Of a stretch of DNA of 64,000 nt, positions 24,206 to 32,592 are shown one piece after another. Location of the stretch: assembly GCA_021770095.1 (NCBI GenBank), contig JAETRQ010000010.1, positions 1 to 64,000 of the forward strand, given 5' to 3'. The notes beneath the pieces were generated by a model, which ran no database searches, was not told the DNA's origin, and saw nothing but the letters and a program-made list of their open reading frames with translations. The stretch is from Eubacteriaceae bacterium (GTDB taxonomy: Bacteria > Bacillota > Clostridia > Oscillospirales > Acutalibacteraceae). Made by a program: the position numbers and the translations under genes. The stretch's first letter is position 1. Each line of letters begins with the position of its first letter.

Positions 24206-24331
24206 ATTAATGCTTATGAAATAGGTCTTGAAGATGTAAAACTTATAGGTTATGATAAATTTAATCAAAATAATGATTTTAAGCAACACTTCGTTACCGA
24301 ATCTCAGCTTTTGACAGTCAGGTGGTTTTAA
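24206..24331 (+). pseudogene. DUF4417 gene fragment
   Basis: The frame reads EIGLEDVKLIGYDKFNQNND, almost the same as SLEDVKLIGYDKINQSND in the intact gene at ~22735. It then changes to an unrelated ...FKQHFVTESQL end. No start or ribosome site is present. It is a remnant of another DUF4417 gene or of a duplication. Confidence 0.7.
24271..24312 (+). repeat. Left 42-bp repeat flanking the GTPase gene
   Basis: It matches 27085-27126 at about 36 of 42 bases; the first 20 (TAATGATTTTAAGCAACACT) are identical. Both copies read as NDFKQH-x-V...QL in the + frame, so they may be broken ends of one gene family rather than transposon ends. Confidence 0.8.
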
Positions 24332-26913
24332 AATGTTTGTGAGATAATATTTCGTATATCTTCTTCTGCCTGCTGAATTTCGTAAAGAAATTCTCTGGAT
24401 GATACACGCAGAGCACCGTTGCTGAGTATGATAAGTTGTTCAAGTGCATCTGACGTAACAACTCTTACTTTATGATTTTTTGCAAGTTTATGTGATACTT
24501 TTTCAATATACATATCGGCGGTTTCTGCCTCTTTGGTATAGACAATATTGATGTTGTCAATTTTTTCAATTTCTCTTGCATTGCCTTTGACCTTATAGGC
24601 GTCAAAGACCAGAATGACTTCACACTTTTTATATCCCTGATAATTGCAAAGAATATTTATCAGCGTATTTCTTGCACCTTCAATATTATCCTGTGATAAG
24701 TCTTTGAGGTTGTCCCATGCAAAGATAACATTATAACCATCAACAAGCAGGTATTCAGTGCCGTCATATTTCGCTGTTCGGGAAAGTTTTTGTTTTTTAT
24801 TTTCAACAGATTGTGTGAAGGTAAAGTGATTTTGATTCGGATTGTTTGACCTGTTTTTGATTGGACCGTATGTTTTCTCAAAAATCTGCATCAGTTCTTT
24901 ATCCAGAGCAAAAAGATTGTTTTTATCTCTGCATTTTGAAAGTGTTATTTTGCTTTCACTTTCATTATATGTGCTTTTGGGAGTTGACAGAGCGCTGGGC
25001 AGGTGCATATGACTTTTGACTTCATCCCACTTTACATTATATCCTGCACCGTGTGAACAGAAAACAGAATCACATGGGTTATCGGTATCTCCATCGCAAT
25101 CATATCCGATATTTGTGATAACTTCGTCTGTGTTGTGACAGGGCTCATATCCCTTTAAACTGCATATGCATTTACCTTTGCCGTGGGTATATTGCATGAC
25201 TTCACGTGAATAATCGTACATGGTTGAAACAGGTGCAGTTCCATTGATTACAGAAAATTCGCCAATCGTTTCAGGCGGATTAAATGTTCCGAACATTCTC
25301 TGAATATCGGTCATAGCCCGACCGATATTTTCTGTTGGTACTTCAAGTGTGAATTCATATATAGGCTCAAGCAGGATAGAGTTTGCTGAGCGCAGTCCCT
25401 GTCTGACTGCACGATAGGTTGCCTGTCTGAAGTCGCCGCCCTCGGTATGTTTTGCATGTGCTTTGCCCGACACAAGTGTAATTTCCATATCTGTTATTTG
25501 TGAACCCGTGAGTACGCCGATATGTGTTTTTTCATAAAGATGAGTTAGTATGAGCCTTTGCCAGTTTTTATCCAGTATATCCTCTTTACAATCGGTTTTA
25601 AATAGAATTCCGCTGTCTCTTTTAGCCGGTTTCATTAAGAGATGGACTTCAGCATAATGTTTTAGCGGTTCAAAATGACCGATACCTTCGACTGTATCAG
25701 ATATAGTTTCTTTGTAAATAATATTGCCCTTGCCGAATGTTGCATGAATGCCGAAACGCTGAGCAAGTATGGATTGAAGAATTTCAAGCTGAACATCACC
25801 CATCAGCTGGAGCTGAATTTCACTGAGCCGTTCATTCCATACAACCTTAAGCTGCGGGTCCTCATTTTCAAGAATTCTCATTTTTTTAAGTGCAGTATGC
25901 ACATCGACATCATCGGGTAATTCCAATCTGTATGTCAATACGGGTTCGAGTACAGGTAAGCCTGTACTTTTTTCTTTGCCTAAACCATCACCCGATTGTG
26001 TACAGGTAATGCCTGTTACTGCACAAACAGTGCCTGCCTCAGCCTCATCTACTGTGGTGAATTTGTCCCCTGAATAGATTCTGATTTGATTTATTTTTTC
26101 TGAATTCTTATTTTTATCTGACCGGAGTATCTCTTTAACTTTCAGAGTGCCGCCTGTAATTTTTAAGAATGTAAGACGTTGGCCTTTATCTTCGGAAATT
26201 TTATATACTTTACCTGCAAAATCGTTTGCGTATTGCGGCATTTCCGTATAGTGATATAAACAGTCCAAAAATTCTTCAACACCTGTTAATTTCAGTGCTG
26301 AGCCGAATAAACAGGGGAAGATTTTTCTCTTTTGAATACAGGTGATTATATCATCTTTTTTGATTGTTTCAGTTTCATAATATTGATTTAAAAGTCTTTC
26401 ATCACACAGTGCAATGTTTTCATAAAATTCTGCTGTGTCCGTATTTTCAAAATCAATACAAGCGTCACTGAATTTTGTTTTTAATTCTGCAAGGATATGT
26501 TCTTTATCTGCACCGTCCAAATCCATTTTGTTTATAAAAATAAAACAGGGAACATTGTATTTTGATAACAATTTCCATAATGTTTGTGTGTGACTTTGGA
26601 TGCCGTCCGTAGCACTGACAACCAAAACAGCGTAATCCAGAACCTGAAGTGTCCGCTCAGTCTCAGCAGAAAAATCTACATGCCCCGGAGTATCAAGCAG
26701 TGTGAATTCAGTATCATGATACTTTAAAACCGCCTGTTTTGAAAAAATTGTTATTCCTCTGTCACGTTCAAGCGAAAAAGTGTCCAGAAAAGAATCCCTG
26801 TGGTCAACTCTGCCGAGTTTGGAGATATTGCCGGATTGGTATAACAATGCCTCAGACAAAGTGGTTTTTCCTGAATCAACATGAGCCAGAATTCCGATAA
26901 CAATTTTTTTCAT
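24328..26913 (-). CDS. TetM/EF-G-like GTPase fused to a NYN (YacP/Rae1-like) nuclease domain
   Basis: Residues ~1-640 are a ribosomal-protection-type translation GTPase: G1 AHVDSGKTT (10-18), switch II DTPGH (~74), NKMD (~128), then EF-G-like domains to ARTM-like GRAMTDIQRMFG. A Cys-rich stretch (~595-640: CICSLKGYEPC, CDSVFCSHGAGY) follows. Residues ~718-850 are a NYN domain (LLVDGYNVI, LVFDAY, VVTSDALEQ), as in Rae1, which cuts mRNA in the ribosomal A site. The 861 residues exceed TetM (~640) by this extra domain. It is monocistronic. Ribosome rescue or mRNA cleavage on stalled ribosomes is inferred; drug resistance is not shown. Confidence 0.88.
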   Translation of the reverse strand: MKKIVIGILAHVDSGKTTLSEALLYQSGNISKLGRVDHRDSFLDTFSLERDRGITIFSKQAVLKYHDTEFTLLDTPGHVDFSAETERTLQVLDYAVLVVSATDGIQSHTQTLWKLLSKYNVPCFIFINKMDLDGADKEHILAELKTKFSDACIDFENTDTAEFYENIALCDERLLNQYYETETIKKDDIITCIQKRKIFPCLFGSALKLTGVEEFLDCLYHYTEMPQYANDFAGKVYKISEDKGQRLTFLKITGGTLKVKEILRSDKNKNSEKINQIRIYSGDKFTTVDEAEAGTVCAVTGITCTQSGDGLGKEKSTGLPVLEPVLTYRLELPDDVDVHTALKKMRILENEDPQLKVVWNERLSEIQLQLMGDVQLEILQSILAQRFGIHATFGKGNIIYKETISDTVEGIGHFEPLKHYAEVHLLMKPAKRDSGILFKTDCKEDILDKNWQRLILTHLYEKTHIGVLTGSQITDMEITLVSGKAHAKHTEGGDFRQATYRAVRQGLRSANSILLEPIYEFTLEVPTENIGRAMTDIQRMFGTFNPPETIGEFSVINGTAPVSTMYDYSREVMQYTHGKGKCICSLKGYEPCHNTDEVITNIGYDCDGDTDNPCDSVFCSHGAGYNVKWDEVKSHMHLPSALSTPKSTYNESESKITLSKCRDKNNLFALDKELMQIFEKTYGPIKNRSNNPNQNHFTFTQSVENKKQKLSRTAKYDGTEYLLVDGYNVIFAWDNLKDLSQDNIEGARNTLINILCNYQGYKKCEVILVFDAYKVKGNAREIEKIDNINIVYTKEAETADMYIEKVSHKLAKNHKVRVVTSDALEQLIILSNGALRVSSREFLYEIQQAEEDIRNIISQTF

Positions 26914-26944
26914 TTTCTCACCACGCTATTAAAAAACTTTATAT

Positions 26945-26973
26945 ATAATACCATATCAGGTCCTGATTGTAAA
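26945..26973 (-). promoter_or_regulatory. Promoter of the GTPase-NYN gene with palindrome in the spacer
   Basis: On the minus strand TTTACA, 17 bp, TATTAT. The spacer contains the perfect 13-base palindrome ATCAGGTCCTGAT (26955-26967), a likely operator. The leader is only ~25 bases, unlike the long attenuated leaders of tet(M). Confidence 0.65.
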
Positions 26974-27010
26974 TTGATATATTCTTGTTATTATGATTAT
27001 AATAAATAAC

Positions 27011-27038
27011 AAATGCGACGTTTTATTGCGCCGCATTT
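27011..27038 (-). terminator. Terminator after the XRE regulator gene
   Basis: AAATGCG..CG pairs with CG..CGCATTT around TTTTATTG. It lies downstream of the minus-strand XRE gene; a T-rich tail follows on that strand. Confidence 0.6.
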
Positions 27039-27084
27039 TATATTAGACTTATGGTGTTTTTTAACGCAATTACAGTTAAAAAGA

Positions 27085-27126
27085 TAATGATTTTAAGCAA
27101 CACTGCGTTATCGTACCTCAGCTTTA
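27085..27126 (+). repeat. Right 42-bp repeat flanking the GTPase gene
   Basis: Partner of the copy at 24271-24312, same orientation. It sits between the GTPase promoter and the XRE gene. Confidence 0.8.
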
Positions 27127-27138
27127 TTGCACTGATTT

Positions 27139-27468
27139 TCATTTTTCTTTATATATCTTATTAGCACGGAGGAAAACTTTGCCTTGTTCAATAAAAAGGT
27201 GTTGCTGTTCGGCTGTCATAGAACGAAACACACGCAGTAATTCATCTTCAACTAAATTATTACAATTATTTGACTGTACATTCAACAGGTAATCTGTTGA
27301 TACATCAAAATATTTTGCAAGTCTTTTCAATGTTTCGAAATCAGGTTCGCTGCTGCCCTGAACATAGCCTCCCATTGTTGAGGGCGCGATATTAAGGTCG
27401 TTTGCAACTTTCTTTTGTGTAAGGTTTTGTTCTTCTATCAAACAGCGTAATTTATCACTAAAATTCAA
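27139..27468 (-). CDS. XRE-family transcriptional regulator
   Basis: 109 residues with a Cro/CI helix-turn-helix at ~5-58 (LTQKKVANDLNIAPSTMGGY, then DFETLKRLAKYFDVSTDYLL) and a short helical C-terminus. The start is probably TTG 27468, five bases after AGAGGTGAT; a GTG at 27475-27477 overlaps that site. It is divergent from the VanY-like gene across ~170 bases holding repeated ACGA-type elements, so it likely controls itself and that gene. Confidence 0.88.
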   Translation of the reverse strand: MNFSDKLRCLIEEQNLTQKKVANDLNIAPSTMGGYVQGSSEPDFETLKRLAKYFDVSTDYLLNVQSNNCNNLVEDELLRVFRSMTAEQQHLFIEQGKVFLRANKIYKEK

Positions 27469-27492
27469 AAATATCACCTCTTTGACATTCTA

Positions 27493-27562
27493 AACGATAA
27501 AGCGAGTAAATGGTTGTGATAACGAGAATATAGTTGACAAAACGAGTTTTTAGTCGTATCAT
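27493..27562 (+). promoter_or_regulatory. VanY-like gene promoter with repeated ACGA elements
   Basis: TTGACA (27534-27539), 17 bp, TATCAT (27557-27562). AACGATAAAGCGAG, AACGAG, AACGAG and an inverted TCGT lie before and inside it. The XRE protein encoded alongside is the likely binder. Confidence 0.6.
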
Positions 27563-27638
27563 TTAATTGTTCAATGTGTTTCCTGTGCAAAAAAAGAAAT
27601 AATAAGAATAGGAAAATGAAAGATGAACAGAGGATGAA

Positions 27639-28418
27639 ATGAATATGCGTGATAATAGAAAGAAGCAGAGGAATAAAGGATATTATCTGTATTTGCCTGT
27701 TTGGTTAATTGTATCAGTTTGCATTGTTTGTGCAATTGCAGGCATTTTTATCGGTCATAGTTTAAATAAACCCAATGATATAGCAGAAAATAAAGAAAGT
27801 ACTTCATCAGTTGATCCGTCACAGTCTGTAACACAGAATACAACACATTCAAAAGTGGATAGGACGCAGTGGAATTTGATTCTTGTCAACAAAAATAATA
27901 CATTGCCTGATGATTATAATCCAAAAGTTAAATATCTTCAGAACGGACATGCCATTGACGAAAGAGCATATCAGGACTTGCAGGATATGATGGATGATTG
28001 CCGTGAAGCGGGATTGGACCCGTTGATTTGTTCATCTTACCGTACAATGGAAAAACAGAAAGAATTGTTCAATAATAAAGTCAATCAGTATCTTAATCAG
28101 GGATATTCTCAGGATAAGGCAGAGCAGGCAGCAGGTGAACTTGTTGCAATTCCAGGGACAAGTGAACATCAGTTAGCATTAGCACTGGATATTGTTGATG
28201 TTTCTTATCAAATTCTGGATGAAAAGCAGGAGGACACACCTGTGCAGAAATGGCTTTTGAAAAACAGTTGGAAATATGGATTTATTCTCCGTTATCCGTC
28301 AGACAAGAGTGAGATTACAGGCATAAGTTATGAACCATGGCATTATCGTTATGTCGGCAAAAATTCTGCAAAAGAAATATATGAGTCAGGACTTTGCCTT
28401 GAAGAATATCTTGAATAA
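27639..28418 (+). CDS. D-Ala-D-Ala carboxypeptidase of the VanY family
   Basis: A membrane-anchored zinc peptidase that trims peptidoglycan stem peptides. One N-terminal membrane segment (~21-43, WLIVSVCIVCAIAGIFIGH) is followed by a Ser/Thr-rich linker and the M15B domain. CSSYRT (~130), the zinc motif GTSEHQLALALDIVD (~172-186) and EPWHYRYVG (~231) are all present. The 259 residues are normal. It carries its own promoter, is divergent from an XRE regulator, and is closed by a terminator. No vancomycin-resistance ligases are near, so a housekeeping wall role is likely. Confidence 0.93.
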   Translation: MNMRDNRKKQRNKGYYLYLPVWLIVSVCIVCAIAGIFIGHSLNKPNDIAENKESTSSVDPSQSVTQNTTHSKVDRTQWNLILVNKNNTLPDDYNPKVKYLQNGHAIDERAYQDLQDMMDDCREAGLDPLICSSYRTMEKQKELFNNKVNQYLNQGYSQDKAEQAAGELVAIPGTSEHQLALALDIVDVSYQILDEKQEDTPVQKWLLKNSWKYGFILRYPSDKSEITGISYEPWHYRYVGKNSAKEIYESGLCLEEYLE

Positions 28419-28425
28419 TAAAAAT

Positions 28426-28465
28426 AAAACTCCCATAAGGATTTTTTACCTTACGGGAGTTTTTA
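28426..28465. terminator. Terminator between VanY-like and PAP2 genes
   Basis: AAACTCCCATAAGG pairs with CCTTACGGGAGTTT (one mismatch), flanked by A and T runs; it can serve both convergent genes. Confidence 0.85.
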
Positions 28466-28482
28466 TAATGAAATATTGAATT

Positions 28483-29370
28483 TTATTCGCCGTTCAATTG
28501 TTTCCAATGAATTTTGCAGTATTCTTTGCCGTCAATCGGCGGATATTTTTCATCGTCAACTCTTGCTGCGTTTTTGCAATTATATTCACCTTCATATGCG
28601 CAGACCTGTTCTCCGCCTTCTGAAAGTGAAGGTATGAACGCGTTAAGGAAGATTGCAAGAATTACAATGCAGATAACTGCCGGTGCGAGTTTGTTATTTG
28701 TTTTTTCAGTAAGTTTTGTGAATAATTTTGCAGCATCAATTTTGTCATTCAACTTGATTTTATCAAGAATGATCATTGCAAGTTTCATCAGAAGATAGCC
28801 TAATATACCTGCACAGAAGCCTACAACAAGACCTGCGAGTACATCTGATGCATAATGAACCATAAGGTAAACACGGCTGCCTGCTGTGCAAAGTGCAATT
28901 ACAGGGAAGAGATAAGCAATCTTCTTTTTATCTTTATTGAAACAAAGGAACAGTGCAGTTGCGATTTCTGTTACACCTGTTGTGTGGCCTGACGGGAAAG
29001 AATAGTCACTTTCTGAGAGTGAACCTGCACCGACATACCATGCCCAGTAATCGAGATTATCCTGCAAAGTATTGTACGGTCTGATTCTCAATGCCATTGG
29101 TTTGACAATTATATTCGTTACAAGGGTTCCGATAACAATTGCAAAAACAAGTGTGATACCATACTTCCTTGTCTTTTTGAACAGGCATAAAACGATACCG
29201 ACAACCACAACGGGGATAACAAATGCTTCATCACCGAAAGAAGTGAAGAATTTTGCTACATAGGTCAAAAATGTGTTTTGCATTGAACCAAAGAAGTGAA
29301 ATACCCATAGGTCAAAGTTATAAAATACTTTGTCGATATTTTCACCTAATGTTAAAAGTATAGGATTCAT
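28483..29370 (-). CDS. PAP2-family membrane phosphatase with Cys-rich tail
   Basis: PAP2 membrane phosphatases dephosphorylate lipids such as undecaprenyl pyrophosphate. The three motifs are present: KPMALRIRP, PSGHTTG and SRVYLMVHYASD. About six membrane spans fill residues 30-255. The ATG at 29370 follows AAAGGAG. The last ~45 residues form an unusual soluble tail with spaced Cys and His (CAYEGEYNC, YCKIHW), perhaps a metal or disulfide site. Length is 295 residues. Confidence 0.9.
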   Translation of the reverse strand: MNPILLTLGENIDKVFYNFDLWVFHFFGSMQNTFLTYVAKFFTSFGDEAFVIPVVVVGIVLCLFKKTRKYGITLVFAIVIGTLVTNIIVKPMALRIRPYNTLQDNLDYWAWYVGAGSLSESDYSFPSGHTTGVTEIATALFLCFNKDKKKIAYLFPVIALCTAGSRVYLMVHYASDVLAGLVVGFCAGILGYLLMKLAMIILDKIKLNDKIDAAKLFTKLTEKTNNKLAPAVICIVILAIFLNAFIPSLSEGGEQVCAYEGEYNCKNAARVDDEKYPPIDGKEYCKIHWKQLNGE

Positions 29371-29531
29371 ATGTATAACTCCTTTCATATTACTAATATA
29401 TAATATCAAAAGGTGGTAAAAAATTCAATAAATTTGTTAAAACCTTGATAAATTTAATAATTTCTTATTCTGTTAATAATGTTGTAAAATATTTGTGTTA
29501 ATATAAGGCAAATCTAATTAAAGGAAAAGAT

Positions 29532-30320
29532 ATGATAACGAATCCATATAAAGTCTTGGGTGTGCCTGATGGTGCAAGCGAGGAAGAGTGTACAAAAGCA
29601 TATAAAAAACTTGCCAAAAAGTATCATCCCGACCTTAATCCGAATGATAAAGCCGCTGAGGAAAAAATGGCTCAGATCAATGCCGCGTATGACCAGATAA
29701 AGAATGGTACAGCACAGACGCAAAATCAATACCAATATTCTTACGGCGGGTATTCACACAGTAACAGAAAAACCAATACAGCACCTGATTATCTGAATTC
29801 GGCTGCTCAGTTTATCAATACGGGGCAGTATCGGCAGGCGATTAATCTGCTTAATAATATTGAAGACCGCGGTGCACGGTGGTATTATCTGTCTGCACTT
29901 GCCAATATGGCAGTGGGGAACACTGCGGTTGCACAGGATCATATAAAAACAGCGTATGCAAAAGAGCCGAACAATTCAACCTATCAGCAGGCATATCAGA
30001 ATATTATAAACGGTGTTAATCCGCTTGATTATAATCCGTTTTCATCTTTTTTTGATTTTGGAAATACGAATCATGATAATAATACTGAAAGACAGACATA
30101 TACGGTCAGAAGAGGTAACCGCAGTTGTCTTGGCAGGATTATCAGAATTATTTTTATTATATTTGTAATAAGATTAATTATATCATTTTTTTATTCAGTC
30201 GGTTATCGCCAGCAGACAAGGCATTATCAACCGCCGACTACATCATACTCTCAGCAGTATGATTATGGCAGCGGTGAGGATGTTCTTGGCAGGAATAATG
30301 GTGAAAATAGTAATTTGTAG
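29532..30320 (+). CDS. Membrane-anchored J-domain protein
   Basis: Residues 1-65 are a J-domain that stimulates Hsp70 (DnaK), with the HPD tripeptide in [10 protein letters not shown] Gln/Tyr/Asn-rich linker, a TPR-like helical stretch ([18 protein letters not shown]) and one membrane segment near ~205-225 ([18 protein letters not shown]) follow. It lacks the zinc-finger and substrate domains of DnaJ, so it is a specialised co-chaperone. It starts 8 bases before the next gene after its stop, so the two are co-transcribed. Confidence 0.9.
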   Translation: MITNPYKVLGVPDGASEEECTKAYKKLAKKYHPDLNPNDKAAEEKMAQINAAYDQIKNGTAQTQNQYQYSYGGYSHSNRKTNTAPDYLNSAAQFINTGQYRQAINLLNNIEDRGARWYYLSALANMAVGNTAVAQDHIKTAYAKEPNNSTYQQAYQNIINGVNPLDYNPFSSFFDFGNTNHDNNTERQTYTVRRGNRSCLGRIIRIIFIIFVIRLIISFFYSVGYRQQTRHYQPPTTSYSQQYDYGSGEDVLGRNNGENSNL

Positions 30321-30328
30321 GTGAGGTT

Positions 30329-30784
30329 ATGAAAGAATTTTTCAGAAAAATGGGATATAAGTTCCAAAAATTTATGGTCGGCAGATATGGTATTGACCAA
30401 TTGTGGAGAGTACTTTTGATTGTTTATCTTATCGGTATTGTGATTGCCAATATTGTTTTCCGATTTTCAAAACCGGCATATTATGTGTTATTCGTTATTT
30501 CAGCTGCGATAATCATATTTGCGGTATACAGAGTGTTCTCTAAAAATATAGAACAGCGCAGAAAAGAGAATGCAGACTGGATGAAATTCACTTGGAAGAT
30601 AAAACAGAAATTCAGGTTCTGGAAAGATATGTTTAATCAAAGAAAAACACACAAGTTTGTGAAGTGTTCCCAGTGCAAAAAGGTTCTTCGTCTGCCGAAG
30701 CATAAGGGCAAAATAAATGTGAATTGTCCGCATTGTCATCATTCTTTTGTTGTGAATACGGGCAAAAAAGAAGTGACACAGTAA
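30329..30784 (+). CDS. Membrane protein with C-terminal zinc ribbon
   Basis: 151 residues. Two membrane segments (~27-48, ~53-73) precede a basic linker and a zinc ribbon (KCSQCKKVL, then CPHCHHSF). It sits 8 bases downstream of the J-domain gene, a pairing that suggests a joint role at the membrane. The exact function is unknown. Confidence 0.8.
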   Translation: MKEFFRKMGYKFQKFMVGRYGIDQLWRVLLIVYLIGIVIANIVFRFSKPAYYVLFVISAAIIIFAVYRVFSKNIEQRRKENADWMKFTWKIKQKFRFWKDMFNQRKTHKFVKCSQCKKVLRLPKHKGKINVNCPHCHHSFVVNTGKKEVTQ

Positions 30785-30793
30785 TATAAAATT

Positions 30794-30832
30794 AAAGCCT
30801 TGCCGGAATTGTTTCCGAGCAAGGCTTATTTT
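30794..30832. terminator. Terminator after the J-domain pair
   Basis: AAAGCCTTGC pairs with GCAAGGCTT, followed by a T-rich tail. Confidence 0.85.
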
Positions 30833-30841
30833 ATATAATCT

Positions 30842-31588
30842 CTATTTTTGAGAAAGATATTCATTCGGCGTAATGCCAAAAGTTTTTTTGAATGAAGATA
30901 TAAAATGAGAAGGAGAGCAGAAAGATAATGCAGAGCAGATATGCTGCTTGTCATATCCCTCCCATAATAGTGTTTTTGATATTTCAAGTTTTTGTTTCAA
31001 AATAAATTGACTTAAGTTTTCACCTGTTTCTTTTTTAAACAGATATGAAAGATAATCGGAAGAAATATTACAATGATTGGCAATCTCTTTTACGGAAAGT
31101 TTTTTGGTTATGTTTTTATCAATATAAAGAATGGCTCGCCTTATATGCGGTGAGTATTTAACTTTTTCTCTGTTTTCTTTTACTGCAGTCGTAAGTTCAA
31201 TAACCTGTCCTGCAAGATAAGATAGTATTTTATCTGTTGAGTTGAATGAATCAATATTTCTTATGAATTTGTCTGAAAAATTATAGGCAATATGTTCGTC
31301 AAGTCCGCCCTGTATTGCATATCTTGTTGCCAAGGTTATTGTGCTGACTGACATATATTTGTATTGCATCAGATTATTGTCTGACATTTCACCGACAAAA
31401 ATTCCGCTTTCCATAAAAGGTTTTACCTGCTGGAGAAGTTTGTTGACGTCACCTTCCTTTACACAGGAAAAAAGTCTGATTTCATCCTTGTATGGCGTGT
31501 GGACTAATCCCTGTTTGCTTTGTTCAAACAAGGACTTCGATATTTCTTTCGGTATTGTATTCACGCTCAGCAATTCTGTTAAATTCAT
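30842..31588 (-). CDS. AraC-family transcriptional regulator
   Basis: 248 residues. The N-terminal ~140 residues are an unassigned helical sensor-like region. The C-terminal ~105 form the AraC DNA-binding domain (LSVKEIANHCNISSDYLSYLF, then KTFGITPNEYLSQK). ATG 31588 follows AGGGTG; a GTG at 31597 is possible. It is convergent with the zinc-ribbon gene and unlinked to a clear target. Confidence 0.88.
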   Translation of the reverse strand: MNLTELLSVNTIPKEISKSLFEQSKQGLVHTPYKDEIRLFSCVKEGDVNKLLQQVKPFMESGIFVGEMSDNNLMQYKYMSVSTITLATRYAIQGGLDEHIAYNFSDKFIRNIDSFNSTDKILSYLAGQVIELTTAVKENREKVKYSPHIRRAILYIDKNITKKLSVKEIANHCNISSDYLSYLFKKETGENLSQFILKQKLEISKTLLWEGYDKQHICSALSFCSPSHFISSFKKTFGITPNEYLSQK

Positions 31589-31691
31589 AAATTTCACCCT
31601 GTCATTAGCATATTATATATATATAGTATTGTCAATTAAAAGAATAATTTGATATAAGAATAACAAAATAAAATAAGATTGCTGATATAAA

Positions 31692-31722
31692 AATACCTGT
31701 ATGAATTTGTTTCATACAGGTA
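31692..31722 (-). terminator. Terminator after the orphan ABC ATPase
   Basis: ATACCTGTATGAA pairs with TTTCATACAGGTAT; a T run follows on the minus strand. Confidence 0.8.
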
Positions 31723-31727
31723 TCATC

Positions 31728-32474
31728 TTATCCTTCGTCAATAGGGTTTTTATTATTCTGTTTTGAGGCTCTGCCATATTTTTCTTCATAGCCGGGGTTA
31801 ATATAGTCTTCAACCACTTTACCGTCGCGTACACGGATAACTCTTTCTGCCTCTTCTGCAATTTCGTTATCATGAGTGATAACAATTACGGTTCTGCCTT
31901 CATCTTTAAGTTCATGAAGTATTGCCATAACTTCTTTGGTTGAACGGGTATCAAGGTTACCTGTCGGCTCATCGGCAAGGATAACAGGCGGTCTTGCTGC
32001 AATGGCTCTTGCAACGGCAACACGCTGTTGCTGTCCGCCGGACATTTCAGCAGGGAGATGGTTCATTCTTGAACCGAGTCCGACTCTTTCAAGTGCTTCC
32101 TTTGAAATTTCTCTGCGCTCATCCTTTTTCATGCCTCTGTATACCAGCGGCAGTTCAACATTTTCAAGAGCAGTTAACGATGCAATCAGGTTGAACCCTT
32201 GGAAAATAAATCCGATTTGTTCATTTCTGATTGTACTCATCTGGTCATCGGTTAAATCATCGACCAGTTTGCCGTTAATATAATATTCTCCGTGAGTAGG
32301 CGTATCCAGCAGACCAAGCATATTCATCAATGTTGATTTACCGGAACCTGATTGACCGATGATGGCAACAAATTCACCTTCATCAATCGTAATGGATACG
32401 CCGTCAAGGGCATTAACCTGATTTTCACCCGGATTGTATATTTTGTATACATCACGCACTTCAATAAGATGCAT
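31728..32474 (-). CDS. MacB/LolD-type ABC transporter ATPase without adjacent permease
   Basis: Walker [10 protein letters not shown] (~39-47), the Q-loop, signature [14 protein letters not shown] (~143), Walker [12 protein letters not shown] (~165) and the His of ITHD are all present, so it should hydrolyse ATP. It belongs to the group that drives FtsX/MacB-type permeases. No permease lies next to it: neighbours are an AraC regulator and spoVAC. The C-terminus has an extra ~30 polar residues ([20 protein letters not shown]). It may pair with a permease encoded elsewhere. Confidence 0.92.
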   Translation of the reverse strand: MHLIEVRDVYKIYNPGENQVNALDGVSITIDEGEFVAIIGQSGSGKSTLMNMLGLLDTPTHGEYYINGKLVDDLTDDQMSTIRNEQIGFIFQGFNLIASLTALENVELPLVYRGMKKDERREISKEALERVGLGSRMNHLPAEMSGGQQQRVAVARAIAARPPVILADEPTGNLDTRSTKEVMAILHELKDEGRTVIVITHDNEIAEEAERVIRVRDGKVVEDYINPGYEEKYGRASKQNNKNPIDEG

Positions 32475-32592
32475 AAGAATACCTCCAATTGATATTTTAC
32501 AAACTGTATATTCAAATATTACAGGATATAATTAAAAATGTCAAGAGAATAATTGTTATATTATTGTTAATAATTATAACAGGAGTGATACT

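Noticed and set aside
24328-26913. Call as a tetracycline-resistance determinant tet(M)
   Set aside because: The GTPase part is TetM-like, but the extra NYN domain, the Cys-rich segment and a repressor-type promoter differ from tet(M); resistance is not supported.
24271-27126. Transposon or insertion sequence around the GTPase gene
   Set aside because: The flanking units are direct, not inverted, no transposase is present, and both units look like remnants of coding DNA.
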